This document shows positions 41,432 through 49,752 of a stretch of 54,594 nt of DNA, piece by piece. The DNA is from Johnsonella sp. (GTDB lineage: Bacteria > Bacillota > Clostridia > Lachnospirales > Lachnospiraceae): assembly GCA_030529445.1 (NCBI GenBank), contig JAUMWW010000002.1, forward strand, positions 1 to 54,594, written 5' to 3'. The stretch's first letter is position 1; the number at the start of each line of letters is the position of its first letter. A program made the position numbers and the translations under genes. The notes below the pieces were generated by a model that made no database searches, was not told the origin of the DNA, and saw only the letters and a program-made list of their open reading frames with translations.

Positions 41432-42826
41432 TTATTTTCCCTCCCCCTTTGCACTTGCTTCCTGTGCCGCTTTTTGTTCCGCAGCCTTAGCCGCCTGCTC
41501 GGCAGCCTTTATCTTCCTCAGAAGCACGACTTTCTGTCTCATTCTCTTAAATCCCTGCGTCAAAGGTCTTTTTGCAGGGCATACAAAGGAGCAGGAACCG
41601 CATTCTATGCATTCCATACCGTTAAGCTTTTCAAAACGCTCCGCATCGTCTCTGAGCGCCGCTTCCATCATCAGCTGGGGCACGATAAAGCTCGGGCAGA
41701 CGCTGACACAGCGTCCGCATCTGATGCATGCCGTCTCCGGCTGAGAGGACACATCATCCTTGGCAAGGCAGGTCAAGGCCGAAGAGGTCTTGGTCACGGG
41801 GATATCGGTTCCGAATAAAGCCTGACCCATCATCGGTCCTCCCGAGATCAGCTTTCCGGGTTCCATCTTAAATCCGCCTGCCGCCTCCAAAATCTGGGTA
41901 TAATTCGTTCCCGTGCGCACGCTAAAATTGCGAGGCTCTGCAACAGCCTCACCTGTTATCGTCACTACCTTTTCGATCAGCGGCGTAGTTTTGGCAACCG
42001 CCTCATAAATCGCAATCACGGTGGCGATATTATCCACTATGCAGCCCACATCCGCGGGAAGCATGGAAACATTGAGCTCTCTGCCCGTAATCGCATTGAT
42101 CAGGGAGCGTTCTCCTCCCTGGGGATATTTTGTCATCAGCTCGCAAACCTCTATATCCGGCTCATCCTTTACGAGCTCCTTAAGCTTCTTAATCGCCTCG
42201 GGCTTATTGTTCTCCACACCGATGCGTCCTTTTGCATTCTCAAAAAGGCTGAGTATGATCTTCAGACCTCCGATTATTTTCTCCGGCGCTTCGAGCATCA
42301 GTCGATAATCGCTGGTAAGATAGGGCTCACATTCCGCGCCGTTTACCAGAATATAATCGATTTTGGAATCATCCTTCGGCGTTACCTTCACATGGGTGGG
42401 AAATCCCGCTCCTCCCATTCCTACGATTCCGGCTTCTTTGATAATTTCCCTGATCTGCTGCTTGGACAGGGTCTTATAATCCCTATCCTCTCCCATGCCT
42501 TCAACTGCATTGTATTCTCCGTCATTTTCCACAATGATCGAATCGACCATTGCTCCGTTTGCAACCAGTCTCGGTTCGATTTTCTTGACCTTTCCCGAAA
42601 CAGAGCAAATGATATTGGAAGAGATGAAGCCTACCGCCTCCCCTATCTTTTGCCCGACGAGCACCTGATCCCCCACCGCTACCAAGGGTTTTGCCGGTGC
42701 GCCGATATGCTGCGCCATAGGATACACCAACTCACCCGCAGGCAGTAATGTTTGCACGGGTACATCCATTGAAAGCTCTTTCCCCTCATAAGGGTGAGTG
42801 CCTCCCCTAAACGTCGAAAGTCCCAT
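41432..42826 (-). CDS. rnfC: Rnf complex NADH-oxidoreductase subunit RnfC
   Basis: The peripheral subunit carrying FMN/NAD(H) sites and two 4Fe-4S clusters. A Gly-rich nucleotide region (VGMGGAGFPTHVK), the NGAECEPYLTSDYRLML segment and an SLBB-like region are present, then CIRCGRCVSVCP and CIECGSCSFVCP. The tail (about 435-464) is Ala/Glu/Lys-rich and helical. The length of 464 residues is normal. It is the first gene of the operon, behind the promoter at 42950-42979, with AAGAAGGGG before the ATG. Confidence 0.95.
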   Translation of the reverse strand: MGLSTFRGGTHPYEGKELSMDVPVQTLLPAGELVYPMAQHIGAPAKPLVAVGDQVLVGQKIGEAVGFISSNIICSVSGKVKKIEPRLVANGAMVDSIIVENDGEYNAVEGMGEDRDYKTLSKQQIREIIKEAGIVGMGGAGFPTHVKVTPKDDSKIDYILVNGAECEPYLTSDYRLMLEAPEKIIGGLKIILSLFENAKGRIGVENNKPEAIKKLKELVKDEPDIEVCELMTKYPQGGERSLINAITGRELNVSMLPADVGCIVDNIATVIAIYEAVAKTTPLIEKVVTITGEAVAEPRNFSVRTGTNYTQILEAAGGFKMEPGKLISGGPMMGQALFGTDIPVTKTSSALTCLAKDDVSSQPETACIRCGRCVSVCPSFIVPQLMMEAALRDDAERFEKLNGMECIECGSCSFVCPAKRPLTQGFKRMRQKVVLLRKIKAAEQAAKAAEQKAAQEASAKGEGK

Positions 42827-42864
42827 TTATTTCCCCTTCTTTCTTTAAAAATATATATTATACC

Positions 42865-42979
42865 GCATTCCGAAAAAAGGAATGCAATGTAAAATGCGAG
42901 CAAAACAGTAATAAAAATGAGCAAAAAAAAATTACCTTAACTTACGCAAATTATATCATAGGATTACAGATTTTTTCAA
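42865..42979 (-). promoter_or_regulatory. rnf operon promoter and leader hairpin
   Basis: On the minus strand TTGAAA (42974-42979) and TATAAT (42950-42955) are 18 bases apart, about 125 bases upstream of rnfC. The leader contains a 7-pair hairpin GCATTCC/GGAATGC (42865-42885) followed by GGTATAAT. That TATAAT together with an upstream TTGCAT 19 bases away could be a second, weaker promoter. Confidence 0.6.
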
Positions 42980-43060
42980 CGGTCGAGAATTATTATTAGT
43001 GCATTTTTTCTAAAACAACTTGATATGTTTTTGTCAACTTTTAATATAGAATACAAAAAG

Positions 43061-43110
43061 AAAAATCGAAAAGCTATATATAATCACTTATATATCTCTT
43101 TTCGATTTTT
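43061..43110. terminator. bidirectional terminator of the EamA transporter gene
   Basis: AAAAATCGAAAAG and CTTTTCGATTTTT form a perfect 13-pair stem with an inner AT-rich TATATA/TATATA pairing. It lies 20 bases after the stop of the gene ending at 43131 and ends in T runs on both strands. Confidence 0.8.
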
Positions 43111-43130
43111 CCCCTTATGCAGGGAATCTT

Positions 43131-44081
43131 TTATCCTTTTGCTTCCGCGCAGACTCTCTCTTCTCCGCTCGCAGGTTCTTTCTGCGCCAGCAGAATCGAC
43201 AGAAAGACGAGCACGCAGCCTATGATCTCTCTTTTGCTTAATATCTCTCCCAGAATCAGCCATCCTCCGATCAGTGAAAACACGGATTCCAGACTCATGA
43301 TCAGGGAAGCGATCCCGGCTTTCACATATCTTTGCCCGACAATCTGCGCCGTAAAGGCAATTCCTCCGCTGAATATGCCGACAAAGATAAGCTCCCTCCA
43401 TGCCGCAAGAATATTGCCCGCCTGAGGGGATTCCAAGAACAATGCCGGAAAAAGAGAGAGCAGTCCGCAGACGAAGAACTGTGTAATAACCATTAAAACC
43501 GCATCGATTCGTACCGAAACTCTTTCGATCACCAAAATATGAGCGGAGAATGCGAATGCGCAGGCAAGCATCAGCCCGTCTCCCCGTGAAAGAACGATCT
43601 CCTCCCTGATGCAGAGCAAATACATGCCGATCAGCGCAATAAATACCGCCCCCCAGATTCCCGGTCTGCTTTTCTTTCCCATAAAAATACCGATAATGGG
43701 AATGATAATGATATAAAGCGCACTGATGAAACCGGCTTTTCCGACCGTCGTATATTGGAGCCCGATCTGTTGGAGCGAACTTCCCGCAAAGAGGCAGAGC
43801 CCGCAGAAAATCCCCCCTCTTATGCTCTGCTTCTTGATTTCCGCAGCCTCCTTGCTCTCCCTGTTTTTCTCCTTTTTCGGAGAAATATGAAGAAAAAGCA
43901 GTCTGATCGGAATCAGTATACAGCCTGCGAGCAAAAACCTGCTCGCATTAAAGCTGAAAGGCCCCATATATCTCATCCCCGTGCTCTGCCCCACAAAGGC
44001 AAAGCCCCAGATAAAAGAGGTCAAAAAAAGCAGGGACATTCCGAAGAGCTTCGTCCTTTTTTTGATATTCCGTATATCCAT
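43131..44081 (-). CDS. EamA-family (DMT superfamily) transporter
   Basis: Two EamA repeats with about ten membrane helices in total: the first begins LLFLTSFIWGFAFVGQSTGM, and the second covers about 160-300 with YVKAGIASLIMSLESVFSLI and the final GWLILGEILSKREIIGC. The conserved Trp-Gly-Phe of helix 1 and the Glu in the second repeat are typical. Members export or import diverse metabolites, often amino acids; the substrate cannot be told. The length of 316 residues is normal. The short hydrophilic tail (EPASGEERVCAEAKG) is not conserved. It lies 77 bases downstream of argS. Confidence 0.88.
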   Translation of the reverse strand: MDIRNIKKRTKLFGMSLLFLTSFIWGFAFVGQSTGMRYMGPFSFNASRFLLAGCILIPIRLLFLHISPKKEKNRESKEAAEIKKQSIRGGIFCGLCLFAGSSLQQIGLQYTTVGKAGFISALYIIIIPIIGIFMGKKSRPGIWGAVFIALIGMYLLCIREEIVLSRGDGLMLACAFAFSAHILVIERVSVRIDAVLMVITQFFVCGLLSLFPALFLESPQAGNILAAWRELIFVGIFSGGIAFTAQIVGQRYVKAGIASLIMSLESVFSLIGGWLILGEILSKREIIGCVLVFLSILLAQKEPASGEERVCAEAKG

Positions 44082-44158
44082 TTCCTCTTACTTCCTTCCC
44101 TATGCCTGAAAATCTTTCTCTTTCCGCCCTTAAAAAACGGGGCGGGAGGAGGGGATTT

Positions 44159-45925
44159 TTACATTCTCTCCGGCGCCTCCATTCCGAGTATGCCAAGACA
44201 GTCAAGCAGCACCGCCTTAGTCAGCATAATCAATGCAAGATAGGATTTTTTCAGTTGCAAATCCTCCTGAGAGAGTATTTTCACTTCATGATAAAAGGAA
44301 TTAAACGCATTCGCAATGCCGTATATATACTGGCATAGCTTATGAGGAGCCAATTCCTGCCATGCCCCCTCGATTACCTCATTGCATCTTGCCAGCTCGA
44401 GCATGAGCGCCTTTGCGCTCCCCGCCTCGGCAGGCATGATATCGCGATAATCCGGTTCTTCTCCCCCTTCTTCCTTATATTTTGCCAATATCGATTTAAT
44501 CCTTACGACGGTATAGAGAATATAGGGTCCGGTATTGCCTTCGAATGCGGTAAAGCGATCCATATCAAAAATATAGTCCTTTACCGCCTGATTGGAAAGA
44601 TCCGCATAGATGATTGCGGAAAGCCCGATCATCTTGATATTTTCCGCGCTGATTTCAGAAGTCCTTCCCTGGCTTTCCCTCATCCTTTCGGATACCGCAT
44701 TCTCCACATCCTCCAGAAGCTGTTCCAGTCTCATGACTCCGCCGCTCCTTGTCTTGAAGGGCTTTCCGTCCGCCCCGTTCATCGTTCCGAAGCCGATAAA
44801 TTTAAGATCATGCTCCCGCTTTACGATATCCGCCTTCTTCGCTACCCGGAAAAACTGCGTATAATGCAGCTCCTGCCTCTTATCCGCAACATAAATATAG
44901 CGGTCCGGATCATAGAGCTTCTCTCTTTCGATCAGGGTCGCCAGATCCGAAGTCGCATAAAGCGCCGCTCCGTCCGATTTTCTGATGATGCAGGGGGGGA
45001 GTTCCTTGCTGTCTTTCTCCTCCCGGATATCCACGACCAGCGCCCCCTCCGAATGATATGCGATTCTTCTTTCTTCCAGATCCGCACAAAGCCCCGGAAT
45101 ATAGGGCTGGGCATCGGACTCCCCTTTCCAGAGCTCGAAAGAAACATTCAGATTCCGATAATTCTTTCTCAGATCCTCCAAAGATACCGACATGATATGC
45201 TTCCACAGGGCAATATAAGGGGGATGAGCACTTTGGAGCTTCAGCGTCGCAAGCATGGCTCTTTCCTTAAATTCCGGATCTTCCTTCGATTTTGCGGAGG
45301 CTGCGGGGTAGATTTCTTCCAATTGAGCAAGCGTAAACGGAGGCTCTTTCGGATATTCCCCCTCATGCTTCTCATCAAAATACGAAAGCTCCGGTCTTCT
45401 GTCTCTGAGCTCTTCGATAATCAGTCCCATCTGCAATCCCCAGTCTCCCAGATGCACATCGCCTATCATCTCGTTGCCGAGGTAGCTTCCCAGTCTTTTG
45501 ATCGCCTCTCCGATGATTGCGGAGCGCAGATGTCCGATATGCAGAGGCTTGGCTACATTTGCCCCGCCGTAATCCACGATGATTTTCTGTGTTTTCGGAT
45601 TTTGCGTTCCCCATCTTTCCCGCCCGGAAAGCGATTTAAGATAATCCGCAAGAAAGGCTTTGTCGAGAATGATATTGATAAATCCGGGCGCAAGCGCTTC
45701 CACACGTTCAAACATCGTATTGTCTTTCAGTTTTTCCACGATTTCCTCCGCGATATCCAGAGGCTTTTTCTTGTATTCCTTTGCCGCCGCCATTGCCCCG
45801 TTGCATTGAAACTCGCATAAGTCGGGTCTGTTGGAAAGAGTGGCAAATCCGTATTTTTCATGATAACCCGCCGAGAGAAATGCCTGTCTCAGCTGATCGC
45901 CGATTTCTTCTATTATTTTTTTCAC
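44159..45925 (-). CDS. argS: arginyl-tRNA synthetase
   Basis: A class I aminoacyl-tRNA synthetase that charges tRNA-Arg. The N-terminal add-1 domain (about 1-110) is followed by the HIGH motif in GGANVAKPLHIGHLRS. The KMSKS-like loop region is replaced by GKPFKTRSGGVMRLEQLL, as in many ArgS proteins without a canonical KMSK. The C-terminal DALR anticodon-binding domain starts near 460 (YILYTVVRIKSILAKYKEEG). The length of 588 residues is normal. I saw no T-box in the 93-base gap upstream, which mainly holds the efp terminator. Confidence 0.95.
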   Translation of the reverse strand: MKKIIEEIGDQLRQAFLSAGYHEKYGFATLSNRPDLCEFQCNGAMAAAKEYKKKPLDIAEEIVEKLKDNTMFERVEALAPGFINIILDKAFLADYLKSLSGRERWGTQNPKTQKIIVDYGGANVAKPLHIGHLRSAIIGEAIKRLGSYLGNEMIGDVHLGDWGLQMGLIIEELRDRRPELSYFDEKHEGEYPKEPPFTLAQLEEIYPAASAKSKEDPEFKERAMLATLKLQSAHPPYIALWKHIMSVSLEDLRKNYRNLNVSFELWKGESDAQPYIPGLCADLEERRIAYHSEGALVVDIREEKDSKELPPCIIRKSDGAALYATSDLATLIEREKLYDPDRYIYVADKRQELHYTQFFRVAKKADIVKREHDLKFIGFGTMNGADGKPFKTRSGGVMRLEQLLEDVENAVSERMRESQGRTSEISAENIKMIGLSAIIYADLSNQAVKDYIFDMDRFTAFEGNTGPYILYTVVRIKSILAKYKEEGGEEPDYRDIMPAEAGSAKALMLELARCNEVIEGAWQELAPHKLCQYIYGIANAFNSFYHEVKILSQEDLQLKKSYLALIMLTKAVLLDCLGILGMEAPERM

Positions 45926-45963
45926 CTTCTGTCTCCAAACCTTTTTTATGAATATATCAAAGA

Positions 45964-45986
45964 GGGCGGCTCTTGCGAGTCCGCCC
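45964..45986 (-). terminator. terminator of efp
   Basis: On the minus strand GGGCGG plus CTC pairs with GAG plus CCGCCC around a GCAA tetraloop, with one bulged A, followed by TCTTT. It lies about 30 bases after the efp stop. Confidence 0.7.
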
Positions 45987-46018
45987 GTTCATGCTGTGCC
46001 TGACGAAATAATCCGATA

Positions 46019-46579
46019 TTAGACTCTGGAAAGATATTCTCCCGTCCGTGTATCGATTTTGATCTTATCTCCTATATTTACAAATAAGGGCACATAAACT
46101 ACCGCTCCCGTCTCCACCGTTGCAGGCTTTGTCGCTCCCTGCGCCGTATTGCCCGCAAAACCGGGCTCCGTCTCCGTAATCTCAAGCTCTACGAAGAGGG
46201 GAGGCTCCACGGAAAACACATCTCCGTTAAACGAGCATACCTTGACCATATCATTCTCTTTTACAAATTTGAGCGCATCTCCGACCTTATCCGCATTCAA
46301 TGCGATCTGGTCATAGGTCTCCGTATTCATAAAATTATACATCTCTCCGTCGGCATATAAGTACTGCATATCGGCTCTGTCTATTCTTGCCAAAGGAAAT
46401 TTCTCGGTTGGTCTGAAGGTCTTTTCCACCACGCTTCCGGTCTTTACGTTTCTGATCTTCGTACGAACGAATGCCGCTCCCTTTCCCGGTTTTACATGCT
46501 GGAATTCGACAATCTGGTATACCTGCCCTTCTTCAAGCTCAAGTGTAATACCGTTTTTAAAATCTCCCGCTGATATCAT
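46019..46579 (-). CDS. efp: translation elongation factor P
   Basis: EF-P relieves ribosome stalling at polyproline stretches. Three beta domains are recognisable: an N-terminal KOW-like domain with the tip loop VKPGKGAAF, where Lys33 is the position modified in many bacteria; a middle OB domain ([20 protein letters not shown]); and a C-terminal OB domain ending [14 protein letters not shown]. Length 186. TAGGAGGAAAG precedes the ATG. It has its own promoter at 46625-46653 and terminator, so it is monocistronic. Confidence 0.97.
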   Translation of the reverse strand: MISAGDFKNGITLELEEGQVYQIVEFQHVKPGKGAAFVRTKIRNVKTGSVVEKTFRPTEKFPLARIDRADMQYLYADGEMYNFMNTETYDQIALNADKVGDALKFVKENDMVKVCSFNGDVFSVEPPLFVELEITETEPGFAGNTAQGATKPATVETGAVVYVPLFVNIGDKIKIDTRTGEYLSRV

Positions 46580-46624
46580 TTTACTTTCCTCCTAAAATCT
46601 CTGTTCTTTCTATACTTTCACTAT

Positions 46625-46653
46625 ATTTTATAACAAAAAACAGATCATAGCAA
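46625..46653 (-). promoter_or_regulatory. efp promoter
   Basis: On the minus strand TTGCTA (46648-46653) and TAAAAT (46625-46630) are 17 bases apart, about 45 bases upstream of the efp ATG. Confidence 0.55.
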
Positions 46654-46685
46654 GATTTTTTCAAGAATCCGGAAAAAGATGGGGA

Positions 46686-47111
46686 TTAAATTCCCTCCTC
46701 GGAAATATTCTCCTTCTTCTCCTGCGCCCGATACATCGCGATTCCCTCTCTGCCCGCCTCTATCATGCCGGCGATATCCCTGTCCATATCCTCCGAATCC
46801 GGCGTGACGACCGCGGTATAAAGCAGGGGGAAATTCAGCCCCGCAAGCACTCTTACATTTTCTTTTTCTCCGTAATTCATTACCGATCTGTTAAACGGAG
46901 TCCCTCCCAAAAGATCCGTAATAAATATGATTTTTGAATATGCCGAAAGGCTCTCATATGCCTCTCTCAATTTTTCATCCAATTCCTCCGTGCCGCAGCT
47001 CTCCGGAAAATCCACCACCGCAATATTTTCCATTCCTCCGCAAACCAGCTTCAATCCGCTGTATACCCCGGAAGCATACTGATTATGCGCCGTAATAATG
47101 ACTCCGTACAT
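46686..47111 (-). CDS. mannose-family PTS EIIA component
   Basis: Cytoplasmic phosphocarrier of a mannose/N-acetylgalactosamine-type PTS. His9 in VIITAHNQYASG is the HPr-phosphorylated residue, and IIFITDLLGGTPFNRSVM is the second conserved block of the family. The length of 141 residues is normal for a stand-alone IIA. It is the last gene of the PTS unit, separated from EIID by a perfect 13-pair hairpin that may lower its expression. GGAAAGGAG precedes the ATG. An AgaF-like role follows from context. Confidence 0.88.
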   Translation of the reverse strand: MYGVIITAHNQYASGVYSGLKLVCGGMENIAVVDFPESCGTEELDEKLREAYESLSAYSKIIFITDLLGGTPFNRSVMNYGEKENVRVLAGLNFPLLYTAVVTPDSEDMDRDIAGMIEAGREGIAMYRAQEKKENISEEGI

Positions 47112-47138
47112 GATAATCTCCTTTCCTGTATGAAAATC

Positions 47139-47170
47139 ATAGCCAATGATAATCTCTTATCATTGGCTAT
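47139..47170 (-). repeat. perfect 13-base inverted repeat between EIID and EIIA genes
   Basis: ATAGCCAATGATA and TATCATTGGCTAT flank a 6-base loop. On the plus strand it is followed by CCTTTTTTT, as in a terminator for antisense transcription. On the minus (sense) strand it is followed only by GATTTTCATA, so it may attenuate or stabilise the 3' end of the EIIB-IIC-IID part of the message. Confidence 0.65.
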
Positions 47171-47177
47171 CCTTTTT

Positions 47178-48197
47178 TTAGAAAAATCCTACCAAACCTC
47201 CGACGATGCCCAGTACCAGCAATAAGCCGATGCAGGCGATCGGAGTCCATTTCTTCTTTGTCATCAGCAGATAGATGCCGAGAGTCAGAAGCAGGGGAAG
47301 CAGATGGGGAAGAATGCCGTCCAGGATTTCCTGAATATTGATCATAACCGGCTGCTCCTCAATCTTGTTAAAGCTGATCTTGGAAACTCCGTTGCCGAGA
47401 TCCTCGATCGAAGCCCCGTCCGCCAGAACCTTTTCTCCGTCTTTCATCACAACGCTGCCGTTTTCGAACTTATAGAGCTGGGTTTCATAATCCGGAAGCT
47501 GAGCCTCGCTCACCACCGCGGTGATTTCTTTTGCGGTAAATGTCGTTCCGTTCTGGATCTGCAGCTTCGTCGTCGTTCCTCCGTAAAGAGAGGTCAATGC
47601 GCCTACGACGATTACACCGAGTATGGATGCCGCTCTGGTAAATTCCTTCGCATTCTGCGTGAAAATACCGATCGCACTCGTTCCCATCTTATAAGACCAG
47701 TTCATCAGCCAGTAGCGCAGAGCAAACTGCACTCCGTTAAATACCAGAAGGAATACGAAGGGTGCCGCAATCTGCCCCTGCAATGCCATATTGGAGGTCA
47801 TACCCGCCACGATGGGAACAAGCGTGAACCAGAAGAGGGCATCTCCGATTCCTCCCAGAGGTCCCATCGCTGCGACTCTGACCGCACGTATGGTCGCGAT
47901 ATCCGCCTTGTTCTGCTCCAGAGAAAGAATGATTCCCATGACGAAGTTGACAAGGAAGGGATGGGTATTGAAAAACTCGAGATTATGCGACATGGAAGCC
48001 GCAAGATCATCCTTATTCGTATGGATTTTCTGCAATCCCGGAAGAATACCGTAAAGCCATCCCGCCGACTGCATTCTTTCGTAGTTGAATGATCCCTGGA
48101 GGAAGAGAGAGCGCCAAACCATTTTATTTAAGGTCTTCTGATCCAGAGGCTGCGCCGGTGATAAATCCTTATATGTGCTCGGTATATTATATGCCAT
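47178..48197 (-). CDS. mannose-family PTS EIID component with periplasmic-type insert
   Basis: Membrane component of the sugar channel with EIIC. The family start (LNKMVWRSLFLQGSFNYERMQ) and the GPLGGIGDALFW signature (about 111-122) are present. C-terminal helices carry ILDGILPHLLPLLLTLGIY. Between about 212 and 285 a hydrophilic stretch (FTAKEITAVVSEAQLPDYE and following) is longer than I expect for the family, making the protein 339 residues against roughly 280 in E. coli AgaD. ATG at 48197 has GGAGG upstream within the last EIIC codons; a GTG at 48206 is less likely. Confidence 0.9.
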   Translation of the reverse strand: MAYNIPSTYKDLSPAQPLDQKTLNKMVWRSLFLQGSFNYERMQSAGWLYGILPGLQKIHTNKDDLAASMSHNLEFFNTHPFLVNFVMGIILSLEQNKADIATIRAVRVAAMGPLGGIGDALFWFTLVPIVAGMTSNMALQGQIAAPFVFLLVFNGVQFALRYWLMNWSYKMGTSAIGIFTQNAKEFTRAASILGVIVVGALTSLYGGTTTKLQIQNGTTFTAKEITAVVSEAQLPDYETQLYKFENGSVVMKDGEKVLADGASIEDLGNGVSKISFNKIEEQPVMINIQEILDGILPHLLPLLLTLGIYLLMTKKKWTPIACIGLLLVLGIVGGLVGFF

Positions 48198-48996
48198 CTT
48201 CTTCACCTCCGTTCATCGTATTGGAAACGGTGCTTGTCTTAAACTTTGTCTGCACCTGATAATCAAAATAGGCAACCGCAAAGCCGATAAAGGCGATTAA
48301 GAGGAGTGCGGAACCGCCCAGAGAGGGAATACTTCCCACGATATTGGCAACCGCAAAGCCCGCGAAATAAAAGCCCCAGAGCTCTTTGGAAATCATCACC
48401 TTTAAGAGAATGCCGAATCCTACAAAACGCATCATGCCGCCTGCTGCGGAAAGACCGTTCATCAGAGAAACCGGTATCGATTCACTGATCTGCTCTCCGA
48501 AGTTTGCTCCGGCAAAGAAGAAGAGCATGACGATAACACCGAAAATCAGTCCGAGCATCGCCATCGCAAAATAATTCAGCCTCTCGATTCCCTTCGTGTT
48601 TGCCTCAGCCGCAAAGCTGTCCGCCTTGGACATCAGCGGAGCCATAATCGTAAAAATCAGGGTAACCGCATACTGTCCCAAAAGAGCGAAGGGAATTGCC
48701 GCCGCAACCGCCGCCGTCGGCTCAAAGCCGGAGGTGATCGCAAACACCGCCGCCATGATTCCTCCGATAACCGCATTGGGAGGCTGCGCTCCTCCTACGG
48801 GCATATTTCCTATCGTCATCAGCTGGTATGTCGCTCCTACGGTAAGACCTACGGGAACATTTCCCAGGATCGCACCGATTACGGGACCGAGAACGATGGG
48901 CTGATATAAGGACTCCAAAAAGCTGAATTGGTCAATTGCGGCAATGAAGGTTACCGCAAATACTAAAAACACTTGAATTGGACTGTAATCCGCCAT
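48187..48996 (-). CDS. mannose-family PTS EIIC component
   Basis: The sugar-translocating membrane subunit with about eight hydrophobic segments. Family hallmarks include FLESLYQPIVLGPVIGAILG, LTVGATYQLMTIGNMPVGGA and PNAVIGGIMAAVFAI, in which the Gly-rich loops contribute to the sugar site. The length of 269 residues is normal. The C-terminal hydrophilic tail overlaps the EIID start, indicating coupled translation. It lies about 195 bases downstream of EIIB, an unusually large gap inside this operon. Confidence 0.92.
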   Translation of the reverse strand: MADYSPIQVFLVFAVTFIAAIDQFSFLESLYQPIVLGPVIGAILGNVPVGLTVGATYQLMTIGNMPVGGAQPPNAVIGGIMAAVFAITSGFEPTAAVAAAIPFALLGQYAVTLIFTIMAPLMSKADSFAAEANTKGIERLNYFAMAMLGLIFGVIVMLFFFAGANFGEQISESIPVSLMNGLSAAGGMMRFVGFGILLKVMISKELWGFYFAGFAVANIVGSIPSLGGSALLLIAFIGFAVAYFDYQVQTKFKTSTVSNTMNGGEEDGI

Positions 48997-49192
48997 AAAT
49001 TCCTCCTTAATTCTGATATGGTATTATATGAATTATATTTCGACGCCCTGCCTCCGATATGCTCCGATTCTCTCATAAACAACGGCCGTAAATACCCATA
49101 AAACAGGTAGCATTTATCAGTACAATCCTCCCTTATCGATTGCATTTGTATCGAAATCTAATTATTGATCTCATGATCTTATTCAGAATATC
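48997..49192 (-). other. 196-base gap between EIIB and EIIC, with a possible 26-codon ORF
   Basis: On the minus strand ATG at 49111-49113 opens a frame of 26 codons (MLPVLWVFTAVVYERIGAYR, then RQGVEI) ending at 49033. A GGGAGG lies 13 bases upstream, somewhat too far. The peptide is hydrophobic then basic, as in small membrane proteins, but length and spacing make it weak. No hairpin or promoter that I trust lies here otherwise. The gap could hold a leader for EIIC translation or the remains of a gene. Confidence 0.25.
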
Positions 49193-49669
49193 TTATTTAA
49201 AAAGCTTGGAAACATCTTCCGCAGCCTCGCTCGGAACCTTCCTGATCTCCAGCTCCACACCGCGCTCCTGAAGCTTTCTGAAGGCATCAACATCGCTGTC
49301 ATCCACGCAGACAACGGTTGCAACCTGCCTCTTTCCTTCCGCCATATGCATATTGCCGATGTTTACTTTCTTTATCGGCACTCCGCCCTCTACGAGCTTG
49401 AGCACATCCTGAGGGCTTTCGCATACGATGAAAATCAGCTGCCTGTCCGCCGCCTTATGAATCACATCTATCGTCTTCTGAATCGAAAAATACCTCGTTG
49501 CGACTCCGTTCGGAGCAGCCATATCCATAAGCCCCTGACGCATCTTATTTTCAGATACTTCGTCGTTTGCAACCAAAATCAAATTTGCACCGAGCACATT
49601 CGTCCACTGCGTCGCAACCTGCCCATGAATCAAACGATTATCGATTCTCGTTAAAAGTATATTAGGCAT
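49193..49669 (-). CDS. mannose-family PTS EIIB component
   Basis: Cytoplasmic phosphotransfer component that passes phosphate from EIIA to the incoming sugar. His15 in RIDNRLIHGQVATQWT is the phosphorylated residue. The rest (IFIVCESPQDVLKLVEGGV, IKKVNIGNMHM) fits the IIB Man family. The length of 158 residues is normal. It is the first PTS gene after its own promoter at 49714-49741, with AGGAGGGATCAT reaching the ATG. Confidence 0.93.
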   Translation of the reverse strand: MPNILLTRIDNRLIHGQVATQWTNVLGANLILVANDEVSENKMRQGLMDMAAPNGVATRYFSIQKTIDVIHKAADRQLIFIVCESPQDVLKLVEGGVPIKKVNIGNMHMAEGKRQVATVVCVDDSDVDAFRKLQERGVELEIRKVPSEAAEDVSKLFK

Positions 49670-49713
49670 ATGATCCCTCCTGTAGTATTCAAAAATTTTA
49701 TTATTATTTAATC

Positions 49714-49752
49714 ATTATAAATAAAGCCGAAAAAAATTCAATTGAATTTTTT
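49714..49752 (-). promoter_or_regulatory. promoter of the PTS genes with overlapping 22-base perfect palindrome
   Basis: On the minus strand TTGAAT (49736-49741) and TATAAT (49714-49719) are 16 bases apart, about 45 bases upstream of EIIB. The -35 box sits within a perfect palindrome at 49731-49752 (half-site AAAAAATTCAA, then its complement). The palindrome is a candidate operator; its AT-rich outer parts may also act as a promoter UP element. Confidence 0.6.

Noticed and set aside
44342-45820. Plus-strand open frame of about 490 codons
   Set aside because: It is antisense to argS, whose motifs and length are complete; no family features were seen.
45926-46018. T-box leader before argS
   Set aside because: The gap is only 93 bases and mostly holds the efp terminator; no T-box core (TGGNACCGCG) was seen.
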